Positions 1 to 10,996 are shown, counted from the stretch's first letter. The stretch: 38,816 bases of DNA from Tepidicella baoligensis (GCF_013432195.1 NZ_JACCDB010000004.1:1-38816); one strand, 5' to 3'. Numbers and translations: made by a program. Notes: generated by a model not told the origin, from the letters alone.

Positions 1-30
1 TGGCTGCCCCCTATGCCGATTACGTCATAA

Positions 31-52
31 TTGACGTTTACGTAAACGTCAA
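31..52. promoter_or_regulatory. Perfect 22-bp palindromic operator upstream of the SDR gene
   Basis: The two 11-base halves (TTGACGTTTAC and its exact complement) form an uninterrupted perfect palindrome ending 23 bases before the ATG at 76. ACGT-centred palindromes of this kind are known in proteobacteria as operators of fatty-acid and branched-chain-amino-acid degradation regulators (LiuR/FadP-like, MerR or TetR families). Assigning it to a particular regulator is inference. No such regulator gene lies next to it in the window. Confidence 0.7.
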
Positions 53-75
53 TACAAAGGACATAGGAGCACACC

Positions 76-834
76 ATGGACATCGCAGACAAGGTTTTCG
101 TCGTCACTGGCGGCGCTTCCGGGTTGGGTGAGGGCACCGCCCGCATGCTGGCTGCCCAAGGCGGGCAGGTCGTGGTGGCTGACATGCAGGCCGACAAGGG
201 GCAGGCCGTGGCACGCGACATCGGCGGTGTCTTCGTGCCCTGCGACGTGACGAGCGAGGCCGATGGGCAAAAGGTCGTGGCCCAGGCGACCGCCATGGGC
301 AAACTCGTGGGGCTGGTCAACTGTGCCGGCATTGCGCCGGCTGAAAAAACCGTCGGCAAAAACGGGCCGCACGATCTTGGCCTGTACACCAAGACCATCA
401 TGGTCAATTTGGTGGGCACCTTCAACATGATCCGCCTGGCCGCAGCCGCCATGAGCCAGAATGCCCCGGAACCCACCGGCGAACGCGGAGTGCTGATCTC
501 GACCGCCTCGGTGGCCGCCTATGACGGACAGATTGGCCAGGCCGCCTATGCCGCCTCCAAGGGAGGCATCGTCGGCATGACGCTGCCGATCGCCCGCGAC
601 TTGGCGCGCAACGGCATTCGCAACATGACCATCGCGCCAGGCATCTTCGGCACGCCCATGCTATTCGGCCTGCCCCAGGAGGTGCAGGACTCGCTCGCCG
701 CCAGCGTGCCCTTCCCGTCCCGCCTTGGCCGGCCAGACGACTACGCCAAACTGGTGAGACATATCATCGAGAACGACATGCTCAACGGCGAGGTGATTCG
801 CCTCGACGGCGCCATCCGGTTGGCACCAAGATGA
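76..834 (+). CDS. SDR-family dehydrogenase, 3-hydroxyacyl-CoA dehydrogenase type 2-like
   Basis: This is a 252-residue classical short-chain dehydrogenase. The N-terminal nucleotide motif TGGASGLG is at residues 11-18, and Asp36 at the end of the second strand favours NAD over NADP. The NAG motif is at about 83-85, and the catalytic Ser145, Tyr158 and Lys162 are in the usual spacing. Length and sequence style match the HSD17B10-like type II 3-hydroxyacyl-CoA dehydrogenases of beta-oxidation and isoleucine breakdown, which oxidise 3-hydroxyacyl-CoA to 3-ketoacyl-CoA in the cytoplasm. The ATG at 76 follows AGGAG at 65-69 with good spacing. The palindrome at 31-52 suggests repression by a fatty-acid or amino-acid catabolism regulator. 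The exact substrate is not visible. Confidence 0.88.
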   Translation: MDIADKVFVVTGGASGLGEGTARMLAAQGGQVVVADMQADKGQAVARDIGGVFVPCDVTSEADGQKVVAQATAMGKLVGLVNCAGIAPAEKTVGKNGPHDLGLYTKTIMVNLVGTFNMIRLAAAAMSQNAPEPTGERGVLISTASVAAYDGQIGQAAYAASKGGIVGMTLPIARDLARNGIRNMTIAPGIFGTPMLFGLPQEVQDSLAASVPFPSRLGRPDDYAKLVRHIIENDMLNGEVIRLDGAIRLAPR

Positions 835-894
835 CGTCGTGCCCGCCCCCCTGCGCGGTGTAAGATGAGCATGTCTCAACCTACCCTCTAGGGC

Positions 895-2433
895 ATGACG
901 GCACCAACCCCCCAGGACATTGCACGGGAAGCAGTCAAACGCCTGGCTGCTCGCAAGCTACCGCCGACCCCAGAAAACTTCCAAGCCACCTACCATGAGG
1001 TCGCTGGCACGCGACCTTTGCGGCCCTTCCCCCTGGAGAACCTGCGCCACATCGGCGCCCAGCTGCCAGACCGCACCCCTGCCCAGATCCGCTTCAAGGC
1101 CCAGTTCGGCAAGGCCGTGAGCCAGCACAGCTGGGAAGATCTGGAAAAAGTGCTCATCCAGCACCTGAAGCAAAGCGCTGCCACATCGGCTGAATCGGCA
1201 CCAGCCGCGCCGAGCACTCCGGCGGTGATCGAAACGGAGAGCCTGCCTGCCGAATTGCGGGAACAGATCGCCCGCATCGTCAGTTTCACCCTGCCTGCCG
1301 TCGGTCAGGACGATGCCAAGGTGGTCGAACTGGCTGAGGAGCTCATCGCCTATTTGAAGCAAGACAGCCAACACCTGCCCACCCTGCGCAAGCTCATGGC
1401 AGACTTCGCGTTTCGCCTGTCATTTGTTGCGCAGGAGCAACAGGACATCCGCGAAACCCTGCTGTCTCTGCTGCACACGGTGTTCGAGAACATTGGCGAC
1501 ATCAATCCGGAAAACCCCTGGCTGCAAGGTCAGATGGCCGCATTGATGGAGGCCACCAAACCCCCACTTTCGATACGACGGCTGGAGAACGTGGAGCGGC
1601 GGCTGAAAGGGCTCATCGTCAAGCAGATCGAGACCAAGGAGCAGACGCTCGCGGCACAGCAGGTGATGAAAGAGACGCTCAGCACTTTTCTGCAGCGCCT
1701 CTCGCAAACGGCAGACAACAGCCAACACTATCAGCAGCGCTTCGAGGAGTGTGCCCGGCGCCTGGAGAGCGCTTCCAGCCTGGCGGAAATGGCGCCGGTG
1801 GTGCAACAAGCCATCCAGTCCGCCCGGACCATGGCCCTCGACAGCCAGCGCACCGCCGAAGAACTCAGCCACCTGCGCCAGCGGGCCCAGGAAGCCGAAC
1901 AGGAGGCCCAGCGTTTGCGCGAAGAGCTCGACCGCATGAGCGAGATGGCCAGCCACGATCTGCTCACTGGGGTCCTGAATCGCAAGGGGCTGACTGATGT
2001 GGCCAAAGGCGAGCTCTCTCGCGCCGACCGCGGCGGCAGCCAGCCCTGCCTGGCTTTGCTGGATATCGACGACTTCAAGCGTCTCAACGACCGGCTCGGC
2101 CACCTCAAAGGTGACGCCGCGCTCCAGCACTTGGCGCGGGTCGCCAAGGCATCGCTGCGACCGCAGGACGCGGTAGCCCGTTTCGGCGGTGAGGAGTTCG
2201 TCATCATCCTGCCCGACACATCGGTCACCGAGGCCGTGGAGGTGCTGACCCGTCTGCAGCGCGAACTCTCCAAACAGTTCTTCCTGGAAGGGGAGGAACA
2301 CATCCTGATCACGTTCAGCGCGGGCGTGATTCAACGCCGGCCTGACGAGTCCCTCGAAGAGGCGCTCCACCGCGCCGACCAGGCGATGTACACCGCCAAG
2401 CGACTGGGCAAAAACCGCGTGGTGGCAGCCTGA
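895..2433 (+). CDS. Diguanylate cyclase (GGDEF domain) with N-terminal helical region
   Basis: A protein of 512 residues. The C-terminal third is a GGDEF domain that makes cyclic-di-GMP from two GTP. The active-site signature is GGEEF at residues 431-435, and RPQD at 422-425 sits exactly five residues upstream, where the product-inhibition I-site (RxxD) is expected. The enzyme is therefore probably active and feedback inhibited. Residues about 310-350 are rich in Glu, Gln, Arg and Leu and look like a coiled coil that would dimerise the cyclase. The first 300 residues are helical and match no sensor domain I recognise. There is no signal peptide or membrane segment, so it should be cytoplasmic. 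It stands alone between the SDR gene and the convergent acyl-CoA synthetase. Confidence 0.93.
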   Translation: MTAPTPQDIAREAVKRLAARKLPPTPENFQATYHEVAGTRPLRPFPLENLRHIGAQLPDRTPAQIRFKAQFGKAVSQHSWEDLEKVLIQHLKQSAATSAESAPAAPSTPAVIETESLPAELREQIARIVSFTLPAVGQDDAKVVELAEELIAYLKQDSQHLPTLRKLMADFAFRLSFVAQEQQDIRETLLSLLHTVFENIGDINPENPWLQGQMAALMEATKPPLSIRRLENVERRLKGLIVKQIETKEQTLAAQQVMKETLSTFLQRLSQTADNSQHYQQRFEECARRLESASSLAEMAPVVQQAIQSARTMALDSQRTAEELSHLRQRAQEAEQEAQRLREELDRMSEMASHDLLTGVLNRKGLTDVAKGELSRADRGGSQPCLALLDIDDFKRLNDRLGHLKGDAALQHLARVAKASLRPQDAVARFGGEEFVIILPDTSVTEAVEVLTRLQRELSKQFFLEGEEHILITFSAGVIQRRPDESLEEALHRADQAMYTAKRLGKNRVVAA

Positions 2434-2443
2434 AAGGCCGTTG

Positions 2444-4102
2444 TCACACGTCGATAGCCTGGGCGGAGCCTGCCCGCCTGCGCAGTTCGAATTTCTGGAT
2501 TTTCCCAGTGCTCGTCTTGGGCAATTCGCCGAACACGATGGCCCGAGGCACTTTGAACCCGGCCAGGTGGCGGCGGCAGTGCAAGACCATGTCCTCGGCC
2601 GAGGCTTGGGCATCGGCCTTGAGCTCGATGAAGGCACACGGCACCTCGCCCCAGCGGGGATCGGGCTTGGCCACGACCGCCGCCGCCAACACGGCGGGGT
2701 GGCGGTAGAGCACATCCTCCACCTCGATGGAGGAGATGTTTTCCCCGCCCGAGATGATGATGTCTTTGCTACGGTCCTTGATCTTGACGTAGCCGTCCGG
2801 GTATTGGACCGCCAGATCGCCGCTGTGGAACCAGCCCCCGGCGAACGCCTCCTGGGTGGCGGCGGGGTTCTTGAGGTAGCCCTTCATGGCGATGTTGCCC
2901 CGGAACATGATTTCCCCCATGGTCTCGCCATCCCAGGGCACGGGGCTCAGGGTCTGTGGCTCCAGCACCCGGGCATCACGTTCCAGGTGGTAGGGCACAC
3001 CCTGACGGGCGTTGAGCCGGGCCCGTTCACCGATGTCCAGCTCGGCCCATTCGGCCTGTTTCGCGCAGACCATGGCAGGCCCATAGACTTCGGTGAGGCC
3101 GTACACATGCGTGAGGTCGAAGCCCATGGCCTCCATCCCCTCGATCATCGAGGCTGGCGGCGCCGCACCCGCCACCATGGCATGGATGCCCGAGGGCAGC
3201 CCTTCCTTCATGGACGCCGGGGCATGGACGAGCAGGTTGTGCACGATGGGTGCACCGCAGTAGTGGGTAACACCATGCTCGCGCATCAGATCAAAGATCA
3301 TCTGCGCCTCCACCTTGCGCAGACACACGTTCACACCGGCCCGGGCCGCCAGCGTCCAGGGAAAACACCAGCCATTGCAGTGGAACATGGGCAGCGTCCA
3401 CAAATAGACGGCATGCTTGGGCATGTCCCACTCCAGGATGTTGGACAGCGCATTGAGTGCCGCACCCCGGTGGTGGTACACGACCCCCTTGGGATTGCCC
3501 GTGGTGCCGCTGGTGTAGTTGAGGGCAATGGCGTCCCATTCGTCGGCAGGCAGCGACCACTCGAAAGACGGATTCCCACCCGCCAGGAAGACTTCGTAGT
3601 CCAGTGCTGGCAGATCCACCGCCGGCGGACCATAGAGGGGATCGTGCGCCATCACCACGGTGACGGGTGTCTGGCTCTGGCGCAAGGCCAGCGCCTGCTG
3701 CATCACACCGGCAAACTCCGGATCGACGATCACCAGCCGGGCCTCCCCGTGGTCGAGCATGAACGCGATGGACGAGGGATCGAGCCTGGTGTTGAGGGCA
3801 TTGAGCACCGCTCCAGCCATCGGTACTCCGAAGTGAGCCTCGACCATGGCAGGCGTGTTGGGCAGCATCACCGCCACTGTGTGGTTTTTACCGATGCCGG
3901 CCTGTTGCAAGGCGCTGGCCAGACGGCGGCAACGGTCGTAGGTCTGGCGCCAGGTCTGGCGCTGGACATCTGACCCCTTTCCATGCACGATGGCCAGCCG
4001 GTGCGGGTACACGCGGGCCGCGCGCTCGATGAAAGCCAACGGACTCAAGGGCGCGAAGTTCGCCTCGTTGCGTGGCATGTCCTGATCGAAAATCGACGTC
4101 AT
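2444..4102 (-). CDS. Medium/long-chain acyl-CoA synthetase (AMP-binding)
   Basis: This 552-residue ANL-superfamily ligase activates a carboxylic acid to its CoA thioester through an acyl-adenylate. Visible motifs are the ATP loop YTSGTTGNPKG at residues 196-206, a TGLTEVYGP motif, the GWFHSGD and KIKDRSKD hinge motifs, and the C-terminal catalytic lysine (Lys534) in PKTSTGK. It resembles the acyl-CoA synthetases annotated as fatty-acyl or 3-methylmercaptopropionyl-CoA (DmdB-like) ligases; the true acid is unknown. The frame stays open upstream to 4249, but the ATG at 4102 with GGAG upstream and the typical family N-terminus is the better start. It ends 10 bases past the end of the convergent cyclase gene and is divergent from dnaG. 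Confidence 0.9.
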   Translation of the reverse strand: MTSIFDQDMPRNEANFAPLSPLAFIERAARVYPHRLAIVHGKGSDVQRQTWRQTYDRCRRLASALQQAGIGKNHTVAVMLPNTPAMVEAHFGVPMAGAVLNALNTRLDPSSIAFMLDHGEARLVIVDPEFAGVMQQALALRQSQTPVTVVMAHDPLYGPPAVDLPALDYEVFLAGGNPSFEWSLPADEWDAIALNYTSGTTGNPKGVVYHHRGAALNALSNILEWDMPKHAVYLWTLPMFHCNGWCFPWTLAARAGVNVCLRKVEAQMIFDLMREHGVTHYCGAPIVHNLLVHAPASMKEGLPSGIHAMVAGAAPPASMIEGMEAMGFDLTHVYGLTEVYGPAMVCAKQAEWAELDIGERARLNARQGVPYHLERDARVLEPQTLSPVPWDGETMGEIMFRGNIAMKGYLKNPAATQEAFAGGWFHSGDLAVQYPDGYVKIKDRSKDIIISGGENISSIEVEDVLYRHPAVLAAAVVAKPDPRWGEVPCAFIELKADAQASAEDMVLHCRRHLAGFKVPRAIVFGELPKTSTGKIQKFELRRRAGSAQAIDV

Positions 4103-4199
4103 TTCGGGTCTCCTCTCCATCGGCCTGGGCCGGATCGTCCGACTCCAATGTAGCCGAAGCAGCGGCTCGCCGGGAACAGCACATCGGCGAAAATACCGC

Positions 4200-6167
4200 G
4201 TGGCCATCCCCCAGAGCTTCATCCAGGAACTGCTGTCCCGCGTCGACATCGTCGAGGTGGTGGGCCGCTACGTTCCTCTGCGCAAGGCAGGAGCGAATTT
4301 CATGGGGCTGTGCCCGTTCCATGGCGAAAAATCCCCCTCGTTCAGCGTCAGTCCGACCAAGCAGTTCTTCCACTGCTTCGGCTGCGGCAAGCATGGCAAC
4401 GCCATCGGCTTCCTGATGGACCACACGGGCGTAGGGTTTGTGGAGGCGGTCCAGGATCTGGCTCAACAGGTGGGGCTGGCCGTGCCGCAAGAAGATGTGC
4501 CCGTCCAGGAGCGGGCCCGTGCGGCCGCCCAACGCCGCCACCAAGCGACCCTGAACGAGGTGCTGCGGCAAGCCGAAACCGCTTTCAAGATCCAGCTCAA
4601 ACAATCCCCACGAGCGATCGACTACCTCAAGCAGCGCGGCGTCAGTGGACCGATCGCCAAAACCTTCGGCCTGGGTTATGCCCCGCCGGGATGGCGCTTT
4701 CTCTCCACCGTATTCCCCGATTACCAAAGCCCGCTGCTCGTGGATGCCGGTCTGGTGATTGCCGCTGAAGAGACCCTGGGACAGGAGGACGCCAGCGGCC
4801 CGCAAGCGCGCCGCTACGACCGTTTCCGCGACCGAATCATGTTCCCGATCCGCAACGTGAAGGGAGAGACCATAGGGTTCGGCGGACGCATCCTCGATCA
4901 GGGCGAGCCCAAATACCTCAATTCACCCGAAACCCCTGTGTTCAGCAAGGGACACGAGTTGTACGGCCTGTTCGAGGCGCGCACCGCGATCCGACAGGCC
5001 GGCTATGTGCTGGTGACCGAAGGCTACATGGACGTGGTGGCCCTGGCCCAGCTCGGCTTTCCCCAGGCGGTGGCCACGCTGGGCACGGCCTGCACGCCCG
5101 ACCACGTGCGGCTGCTGTTCCGCTTCAGCGAGAGCGTGGTGTTCAGCTTCGACGGCGATGCCGCCGGCCGGCGTGCCGCCCGCAAGGCACTGGAAGCGAC
5201 CCTGCCCTGGATCACCGACACCCGCAGCGCCAAGTTTCTCTTCCTGCCCCCCGAGCACGATCCGGACAGCTATATCCGCGCGCATGGTCCAGACGCCTTC
5301 GCCCAAGCCATCAAGGAGGCCATGCCCTTGAGCCGGTTTCTGATCGAAGTGGCCGCTACCGGCTGCGAACTCGACACTGCCGAAGGCCGGGCCCGCATGG
5401 CCAGCCAGGCCCAACCGCTGTGGACAGCCATGCCGGACGGCGCGCTGAAGCGGCAGCTGTTGCAGGAACTGTCCGAACACGTGGAACTGGACGCCCGGGA
5501 ACTCTCCCAGCTCTGGGCGGCCCGCCCCGTGCGCCGGGCTTCGGGCTCTGCAGCGACCGGCCTGACACTGCCCCGACCGGAGCCTGCCCAGCCGCCCCAG
5601 GATGCGCCTGCCGCGCGCATCGATCGTCCACGCCCGCCGCCTTCCACTGCCAGAGCGGCATCGCGGCCGACACCTTCCCGTCGCCGTCGTGCCACACGGG
5701 GCCTGCTCGGCCGGGCCGACCGGGTTGCACGGATCGTGCTGAACACCCCGCAAGCCTGGGACTGGCTGACGGCCGACGACCACCACCTGCTGGCCTCGGA
5801 GCCCGAACCACATGGTCCACTGTTTGCTTGGCTCGAAAGCCAGTGGCTGGAACACGGCCCCCAGCCATGGGCAGCCTTGAGCGTGGCGCTGCGCGGCCAG
5901 CCCTTTGAAGACTTGGCGCTGGCGCTGCATGCCAGTGGCGTAGCCTTGGAAACCCCTGAACTCTCGCCATCCAGCGAGCGCCATGATCCTGGACCTGAGG
6001 AGTTGCGCCGCGAACTGCGTGAACTGCTGCGGCGCATGCGGATCGAACATCTCAAGGCCCAAGAGACCGAGCTGATCGCACTCGCTGCCACGGACCCCGG
6101 CGCCCTCGCCCGTTACCGTGAAACACAGGCCCAACGCATCGCTCTCGAAGCGGAAACAGGAACTTAA
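4200..6167 (+). CDS. dnaG: DNA primase
   Basis: A 655-residue bacterial primase that makes RNA primers at the replication fork and binds the DnaB helicase. The N-terminal zinc-binding domain has Cys38-x2-His41-x17-Cys59-x2-Cys62. The Toprim catalytic domain carries EGYMD (Glu274) and DGDAAG (Asp318, Asp320), the metal-binding acidic residues. A low-complexity Pro/Arg/Ala-rich linker at about 440-500 leads to the C-terminal helicase-binding domain. The start is GTG at 4200, giving the conserved N-terminus MAIPQSFIQELL. It precedes rpoD, as in the macromolecular-synthesis operon, but rpsU, the usual first gene, is not upstream. An acyl-CoA synthetase is divergent from it instead. Confidence 0.97.
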   Translation: MAIPQSFIQELLSRVDIVEVVGRYVPLRKAGANFMGLCPFHGEKSPSFSVSPTKQFFHCFGCGKHGNAIGFLMDHTGVGFVEAVQDLAQQVGLAVPQEDVPVQERARAAAQRRHQATLNEVLRQAETAFKIQLKQSPRAIDYLKQRGVSGPIAKTFGLGYAPPGWRFLSTVFPDYQSPLLVDAGLVIAAEETLGQEDASGPQARRYDRFRDRIMFPIRNVKGETIGFGGRILDQGEPKYLNSPETPVFSKGHELYGLFEARTAIRQAGYVLVTEGYMDVVALAQLGFPQAVATLGTACTPDHVRLLFRFSESVVFSFDGDAAGRRAARKALEATLPWITDTRSAKFLFLPPEHDPDSYIRAHGPDAFAQAIKEAMPLSRFLIEVAATGCELDTAEGRARMASQAQPLWTAMPDGALKRQLLQELSEHVELDARELSQLWAARPVRRASGSAATGLTLPRPEPAQPPQDAPAARIDRPRPPPSTARAASRPTPSRRRRATRGLLGRADRVARIVLNTPQAWDWLTADDHHLLASEPEPHGPLFAWLESQWLEHGPQPWAALSVALRGQPFEDLALALHASGVALETPELSPSSERHDPGPEELRRELRELLRRMRIEHLKAQETELIALAATDPGALARYRETQAQRIALEAETGT

Positions 6168-6176
6168 CGACTCCTG

Positions 6177-6182
6177 TATAAT
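6177..6182 (+). promoter_or_regulatory. Candidate -10 element of an rpoD promoter
   Basis: A perfect TATAAT lies 10 bases after the dnaG stop codon and about 245 bases upstream of rpoD. No strong -35 box is visible at 17 bases; GAAACA, 18 bases upstream, is the nearest match. If used, it would give rpoD its own transcript with a long leader, which fits the known independent promoters of rpoD in other bacteria. Confidence 0.5.
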
Positions 6183-6405
6183 TCAAAAGTTTGCGCAAGT
6201 GCGACAGCAGCACCTCCGGATCGGCCAAACGCTCACGAACGCGTGATGGGGACAAACTCCCCCGGCCAAGGCCCAAGCGCCCCCGCAAGGACTGCAATCC
6301 AAATGTTCGCCCCACGAGCTTGCGCCTCGCCCCTTGAACGTCTGGGGTGCATGGTGGTCTGTTCGCTCAGACCCCTGATCGACTTGTTTTCTGAATCCAA
6401 CGCCT

Positions 6406-6419
6406 AGGGGACCGCCCCT
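6406..6419 (+). other. Small hairpin just upstream of the rpoD start region
   Basis: AGGGG and CCCCT form a five-base-pair stem around ACCG, ending 8 bases before the first possible rpoD start at 6428. The rest of the roughly 240-base leader is GC-rich and carries no ORF I can support. The hairpin includes the only purine-rich Shine-Dalgarno-like stretch nearby, so it could affect initiation; this is inference. Confidence 0.35.
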
Positions 6420-6427
6420 GGCAGAAA

Positions 6428-8641
<2,214 letters not shown>

Positions 8642-8661
8642 CGGGCTGACACTGGCACGCC

Positions 8662-8696
8662 AACAACAACGGGAGCCTTGGGCTCCCGTTGTTGTT
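8662..8696. terminator. Strong bidirectional terminator between rpoD and the convergent LigB-type gene
   Basis: A perfect 16-base-pair inverted repeat (AACAACAACGGGAGCC and its complement) encloses a three-base loop. It starts 20 bases after the rpoD stop and lies before the convergent gene ending at 8727. The downstream arm ends in a T-rich GTTGTTGTTT stretch, and the complement is equally usable, so it probably stops transcription from both sides. Confidence 0.9.
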
Positions 8697-8726
8697 TCCC
8701 GTAACCTAAAGCCAGCAGGACCTGCA

Positions 8727-9578
8727 TCAGGCCAGCGTCTCCAGCGCCAGCACGCCCGTGGCGGTGTTGGAGATGGGAATGTGGTAGTTGCTGTGCACCT
8801 TGCGCACACCCGCGCCTGCCGTGGTGAGTGCTGCGCGCATGGCCAGCCACATCAGCAGTTCCACGCCCTGGGTGCCGGCTTTTTCCACCAGTTCCAGATC
8901 GCTAAACTGGGTGGCCCATTCGGGGTTGGACACCATGCTTTCCAGAAACTGCTGGTCGAACGCCTTGTTGATGAAGCCTGCGCGCTCACCTTCGAGCTGG
9001 TGGCTCAGGCCGCCGGTGGCCATGACCGCCACACGTTTGTCGCTGTCCCACGACTGGATGGCTTCGCCCACGGCCTTGCCCAGCTTGTAGACGCGCTTGG
9101 CGGAGGGCAGCGGGAACTGCACGGTGTTGATGTCGATGGGCACGATCTGCACAGGGGCCACGGCGTCGTTCGGCCAGAAGAGCTTGAGCGGCAGCGTGCA
9201 GGCATGGTCCACCAGCATTTCCTGGCAGGTGACGATGTCGAATTCCTTGGCGATGAGCTGGTTGATGATGTGCCAGGACAGCTCGGGGCAGCCCGCCACC
9301 GGCGGCAGTGTGGGAATGCCCCAGCCTTCGTCAGCGTTGTGGTATTCGGCTGCCGCACCCACGGCAAAGGTGGGCATCTTGTCGAGGAAGAAGTTCAGGC
9401 CGTGGTCGTTGTAGAAGACCACGAGCACGTCGGGCTTGACCTGGCCCAGCCAGTCGTGGATGGGTGGGAAGCCGTCGAAGAAAGGCTTCCAATAGGGCTC
9501 GTTCTGCAAGCCCTTGGCAATGGCGCCGCCAATGGCGGGAATGTGGGACGTGGCCAGGCCACCGATGAGTTGTGCCAT
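8727..9578 (-). CDS. Class III extradiol dioxygenase beta subunit (LigB-type; protocatechuate or gallate class)
   Basis: A catalytic subunit of 283 residues in the LigB superfamily, which opens catechol-type rings next to the hydroxyls using Fe(II) and O2. The iron ligands His12 and His59 (in YNDH) and the Glu in GVELLMW are present, as is the active-site His in GGLSHQL. It is clearly a paralogue, not a copy, of PmdB at 17115-17996; its N-terminus (IGGLATSH) is closer to the gallate-dioxygenase style. Its partner alpha subunit lies 17 bases upstream. The substrate could be protocatechuate, gallate or a methoxylated relative and cannot be fixed from sequence. The frame remains open upstream through the LigA gene, but ATG 9578 with its conserved N-terminus is the start. 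Confidence 0.9.
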   Translation of the reverse strand: MAQLIGGLATSHIPAIGGAIAKGLQNEPYWKPFFDGFPPIHDWLGQVKPDVLVVFYNDHGLNFFLDKMPTFAVGAAAEYHNADEGWGIPTLPPVAGCPELSWHIINQLIAKEFDIVTCQEMLVDHACTLPLKLFWPNDAVAPVQIVPIDINTVQFPLPSAKRVYKLGKAVGEAIQSWDSDKRVAVMATGGLSHQLEGERAGFINKAFDQQFLESMVSNPEWATQFSDLELVEKAGTQGVELLMWLAMRAALTTAGAGVRKVHSNYHIPISNTATGVLALETLA

Positions 9579-9595
9579 GTGTGTGCTCCTTGTGC

Positions 9596-9970
9596 TTATT
9601 GCTGCGCGGCTTGCCAGTCGGGTTGTTGGTTGGCGGCCACCAGCTTGGCCATGAAGGCCTCCTTGGTGGTGCCTGTCTGCTGCGCGCCGATGTCTTGCAT
9701 GTTCAGGCCGAAGATGCCTGCGAACTTGGCCAAGTAGTAAGCGTTGCCGCCTGCGTCGAGCAGCGCCAACACCTGCTTGGAACGGATGGCCGCAGCCTGC
9801 TCCTCGGTCAGCCGGTACTTCTTCATATAGGCCTCGGGGTCGGCCACGAAGGCCTCGCGGTTGGCCTGGTCGTTGAAGGAGAAGCACATCTTGTTCAGGG
9901 CATAGCCCTTTTGGGCCATGCCACCGTCGAACGGCTTGGTGCCTGGAATGGTGAGGGGCGCATTGGTCAC
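9596..9970 (-). CDS. Extradiol dioxygenase alpha subunit (LigA-type)
   Basis: This small helical alpha subunit of 124 residues caps the active site of LigB-type dioxygenases. The family signature is visible in the N-terminal PGTKPFDGGMAQKGYALNKMC region and the later GGNAYYLAKFAGIFG segment, which forms part of the substrate pocket. The best start is GTG at 9970, preceded by GGAG six bases away; the frame stays open to 10054, but that would overlap the divergent LysR gene. It is cotranscribed with the LigB-type gene downstream (17-base gap). The LysR gene at 10049 is divergent and is the obvious candidate regulator. Confidence 0.85.
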   Translation of the reverse strand: MTNAPLTIPGTKPFDGGMAQKGYALNKMCFSFNDQANREAFVADPEAYMKKYRLTEEQAAAIRSKQVLALLDAGGNAYYLAKFAGIFGLNMQDIGAQQTGTTKEAFMAKLVAANQQPDWQAAQQ

Positions 9971-9989
9971 GGTGGGCTCCTTGGGTTTG

Positions 9990-10006
9990 ACGTGTGTTGG
10001 CCACGT
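9990..10006. promoter_or_regulatory. Candidate LysR operator between LigA-type and LysR genes
   Basis: ACGTG and CACGT are separated by seven bases in the 78-base divergent intergenic region. An interrupted dyad of this size in this position is typical of LysR-type recognition sites. Assignment to the adjacent LysR protein is inference. Confidence 0.4.
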
Positions 10007-10048
10007 AGTATTCCGAAACGTTTGACCAAGATAAACAGATGAATAATC

Positions 10049-10996
10049 ATGCATTCCATGAGCAAATTCGATTGGTCAGACTTGGATGCCAACCTGCTGC
10101 GCCTGCTGGTGACGGTGGTGGAGGCGGGTTCGGTGACGGGCGCCGCGCAGCGGCTGGGGGTGACGCAGTCGGCGGTCAGCCACCTGCTGGACAAGCTGCG
10201 CGAGATCGTGGGCGACCCGCTGTTCGTGAAGTCTGGCCGGGGCATTGTGGCCACGGCGCGTGCCGAGGCGCTGGCGCCGCAGGCCCGTGAGCTGCTGGCT
10301 GCACTGGAGCGTTTTGCCAGATCGGGCGCGTTTGACCCTGCGCGCTGGGAGACCACCTTCACCATTGCCGCCAACGACTTCCAGCGCGACGTGCTGCTGC
10401 CGCCGCTGATGCAGCGGTTGCGCCATGCAGCCCCTGGGTTGAGCTTGCGCATCATTCCATCGGGCGTGCCTTCGCTGGAGATGCTGCGTCAGGAACACTG
10501 CCAACTGGTGATCAGCCCGCGACCGCCCGACGGGGCGGATGTACTTCAAAAGCGCCTGTTCGAGGACGAATACCGCGTGTTCTACGACCCCACCGTGCGC
10601 CAGGCCCCGGTTGACGCCAGCGAATACCTGGCCGCCGACCATGTCACCGTGGTGTATGAGCCGCGCCGCTCGCTGGACCTGGACCAGTGGCTGGCCGCCA
10701 AGGGCGTGCAACGGCGCTTTCGGGTGATGGTGCCGGGCTTTGCGGGGCTGCCGTCTTTTTTACAGGGCAGCGACCTGCTGGCCACCGCGCCCGGCCTGCT
10801 GCGGCTGCACCTGCTGCGCGGACTGGCCAGCGCACCAGTGCCCGTGCCCTGCCCCGCCATGCCCATGTACCTGATTTGGCACATGCGGCACCAGCACGAC
10901 CCGGCCCACCGCTGGCTGCGCAGCGAGCTGGAGACGCTGGTGCCGCAGGCCGTCAACCCTGCGCGCGGTGCGCCTGCCGGTACTGCTGCGGGCTGA
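10049..10996 (+). CDS. LysR-family transcriptional regulator
   Basis: A 315-residue LysR-type regulator. The winged helix-turn-helix is at about residues 18-60 (GSVTGAAQRLGVTQSAVSH), followed by a two-lobed effector-binding domain. It is divergent from the LigA/LigB-type dioxygenase genes and so probably controls them in response to an aromatic acid or ring-cleavage product. Two in-frame ATGs exist, at 10049 and 10058 (MSKFDWSDL); neither has a strong ribosome site, and 10058 is as likely. Its last 44 bases overlap the 3' end of the convergent AraC gene. Confidence 0.92.
   Translation: MHSMSKFDWSDLDANLLRLLVTVVEAGSVTGAAQRLGVTQSAVSHLLDKLREIVGDPLFVKSGRGIVATARAEALAPQARELLAALERFARSGAFDPARWETTFTIAANDFQRDVLLPPLMQRLRHAAPGLSLRIIPSGVPSLEMLRQEHCQLVISPRPPDGADVLQKRLFEDEYRVFYDPTVRQAPVDASEYLAADHVTVVYEPRRSLDLDQWLAAKGVQRRFRVMVPGFAGLPSFLQGSDLLATAPGLLRLHLLRGLASAPVPVPCPAMPMYLIWHMRHQHDPAHRWLRSELETLVPQAVNPARGAPAGTAAG

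Noticed and set aside
2441-3973. Long plus-strand open frame of 510 codons opposite the acyl-CoA synthetase
   Set aside because: It is antisense to a gene with clear motifs and has His/Gly/Arg-rich composition typical of shadows in GC-rich DNA.
8727-10004. Single 425-residue open frame suggesting a fused LigB-LigA gallate dioxygenase
   Set aside because: The upstream part of this frame is not LigA sequence. LigA is encoded in another frame at 9596-9970 with its own start and stop, so there are two separate genes.
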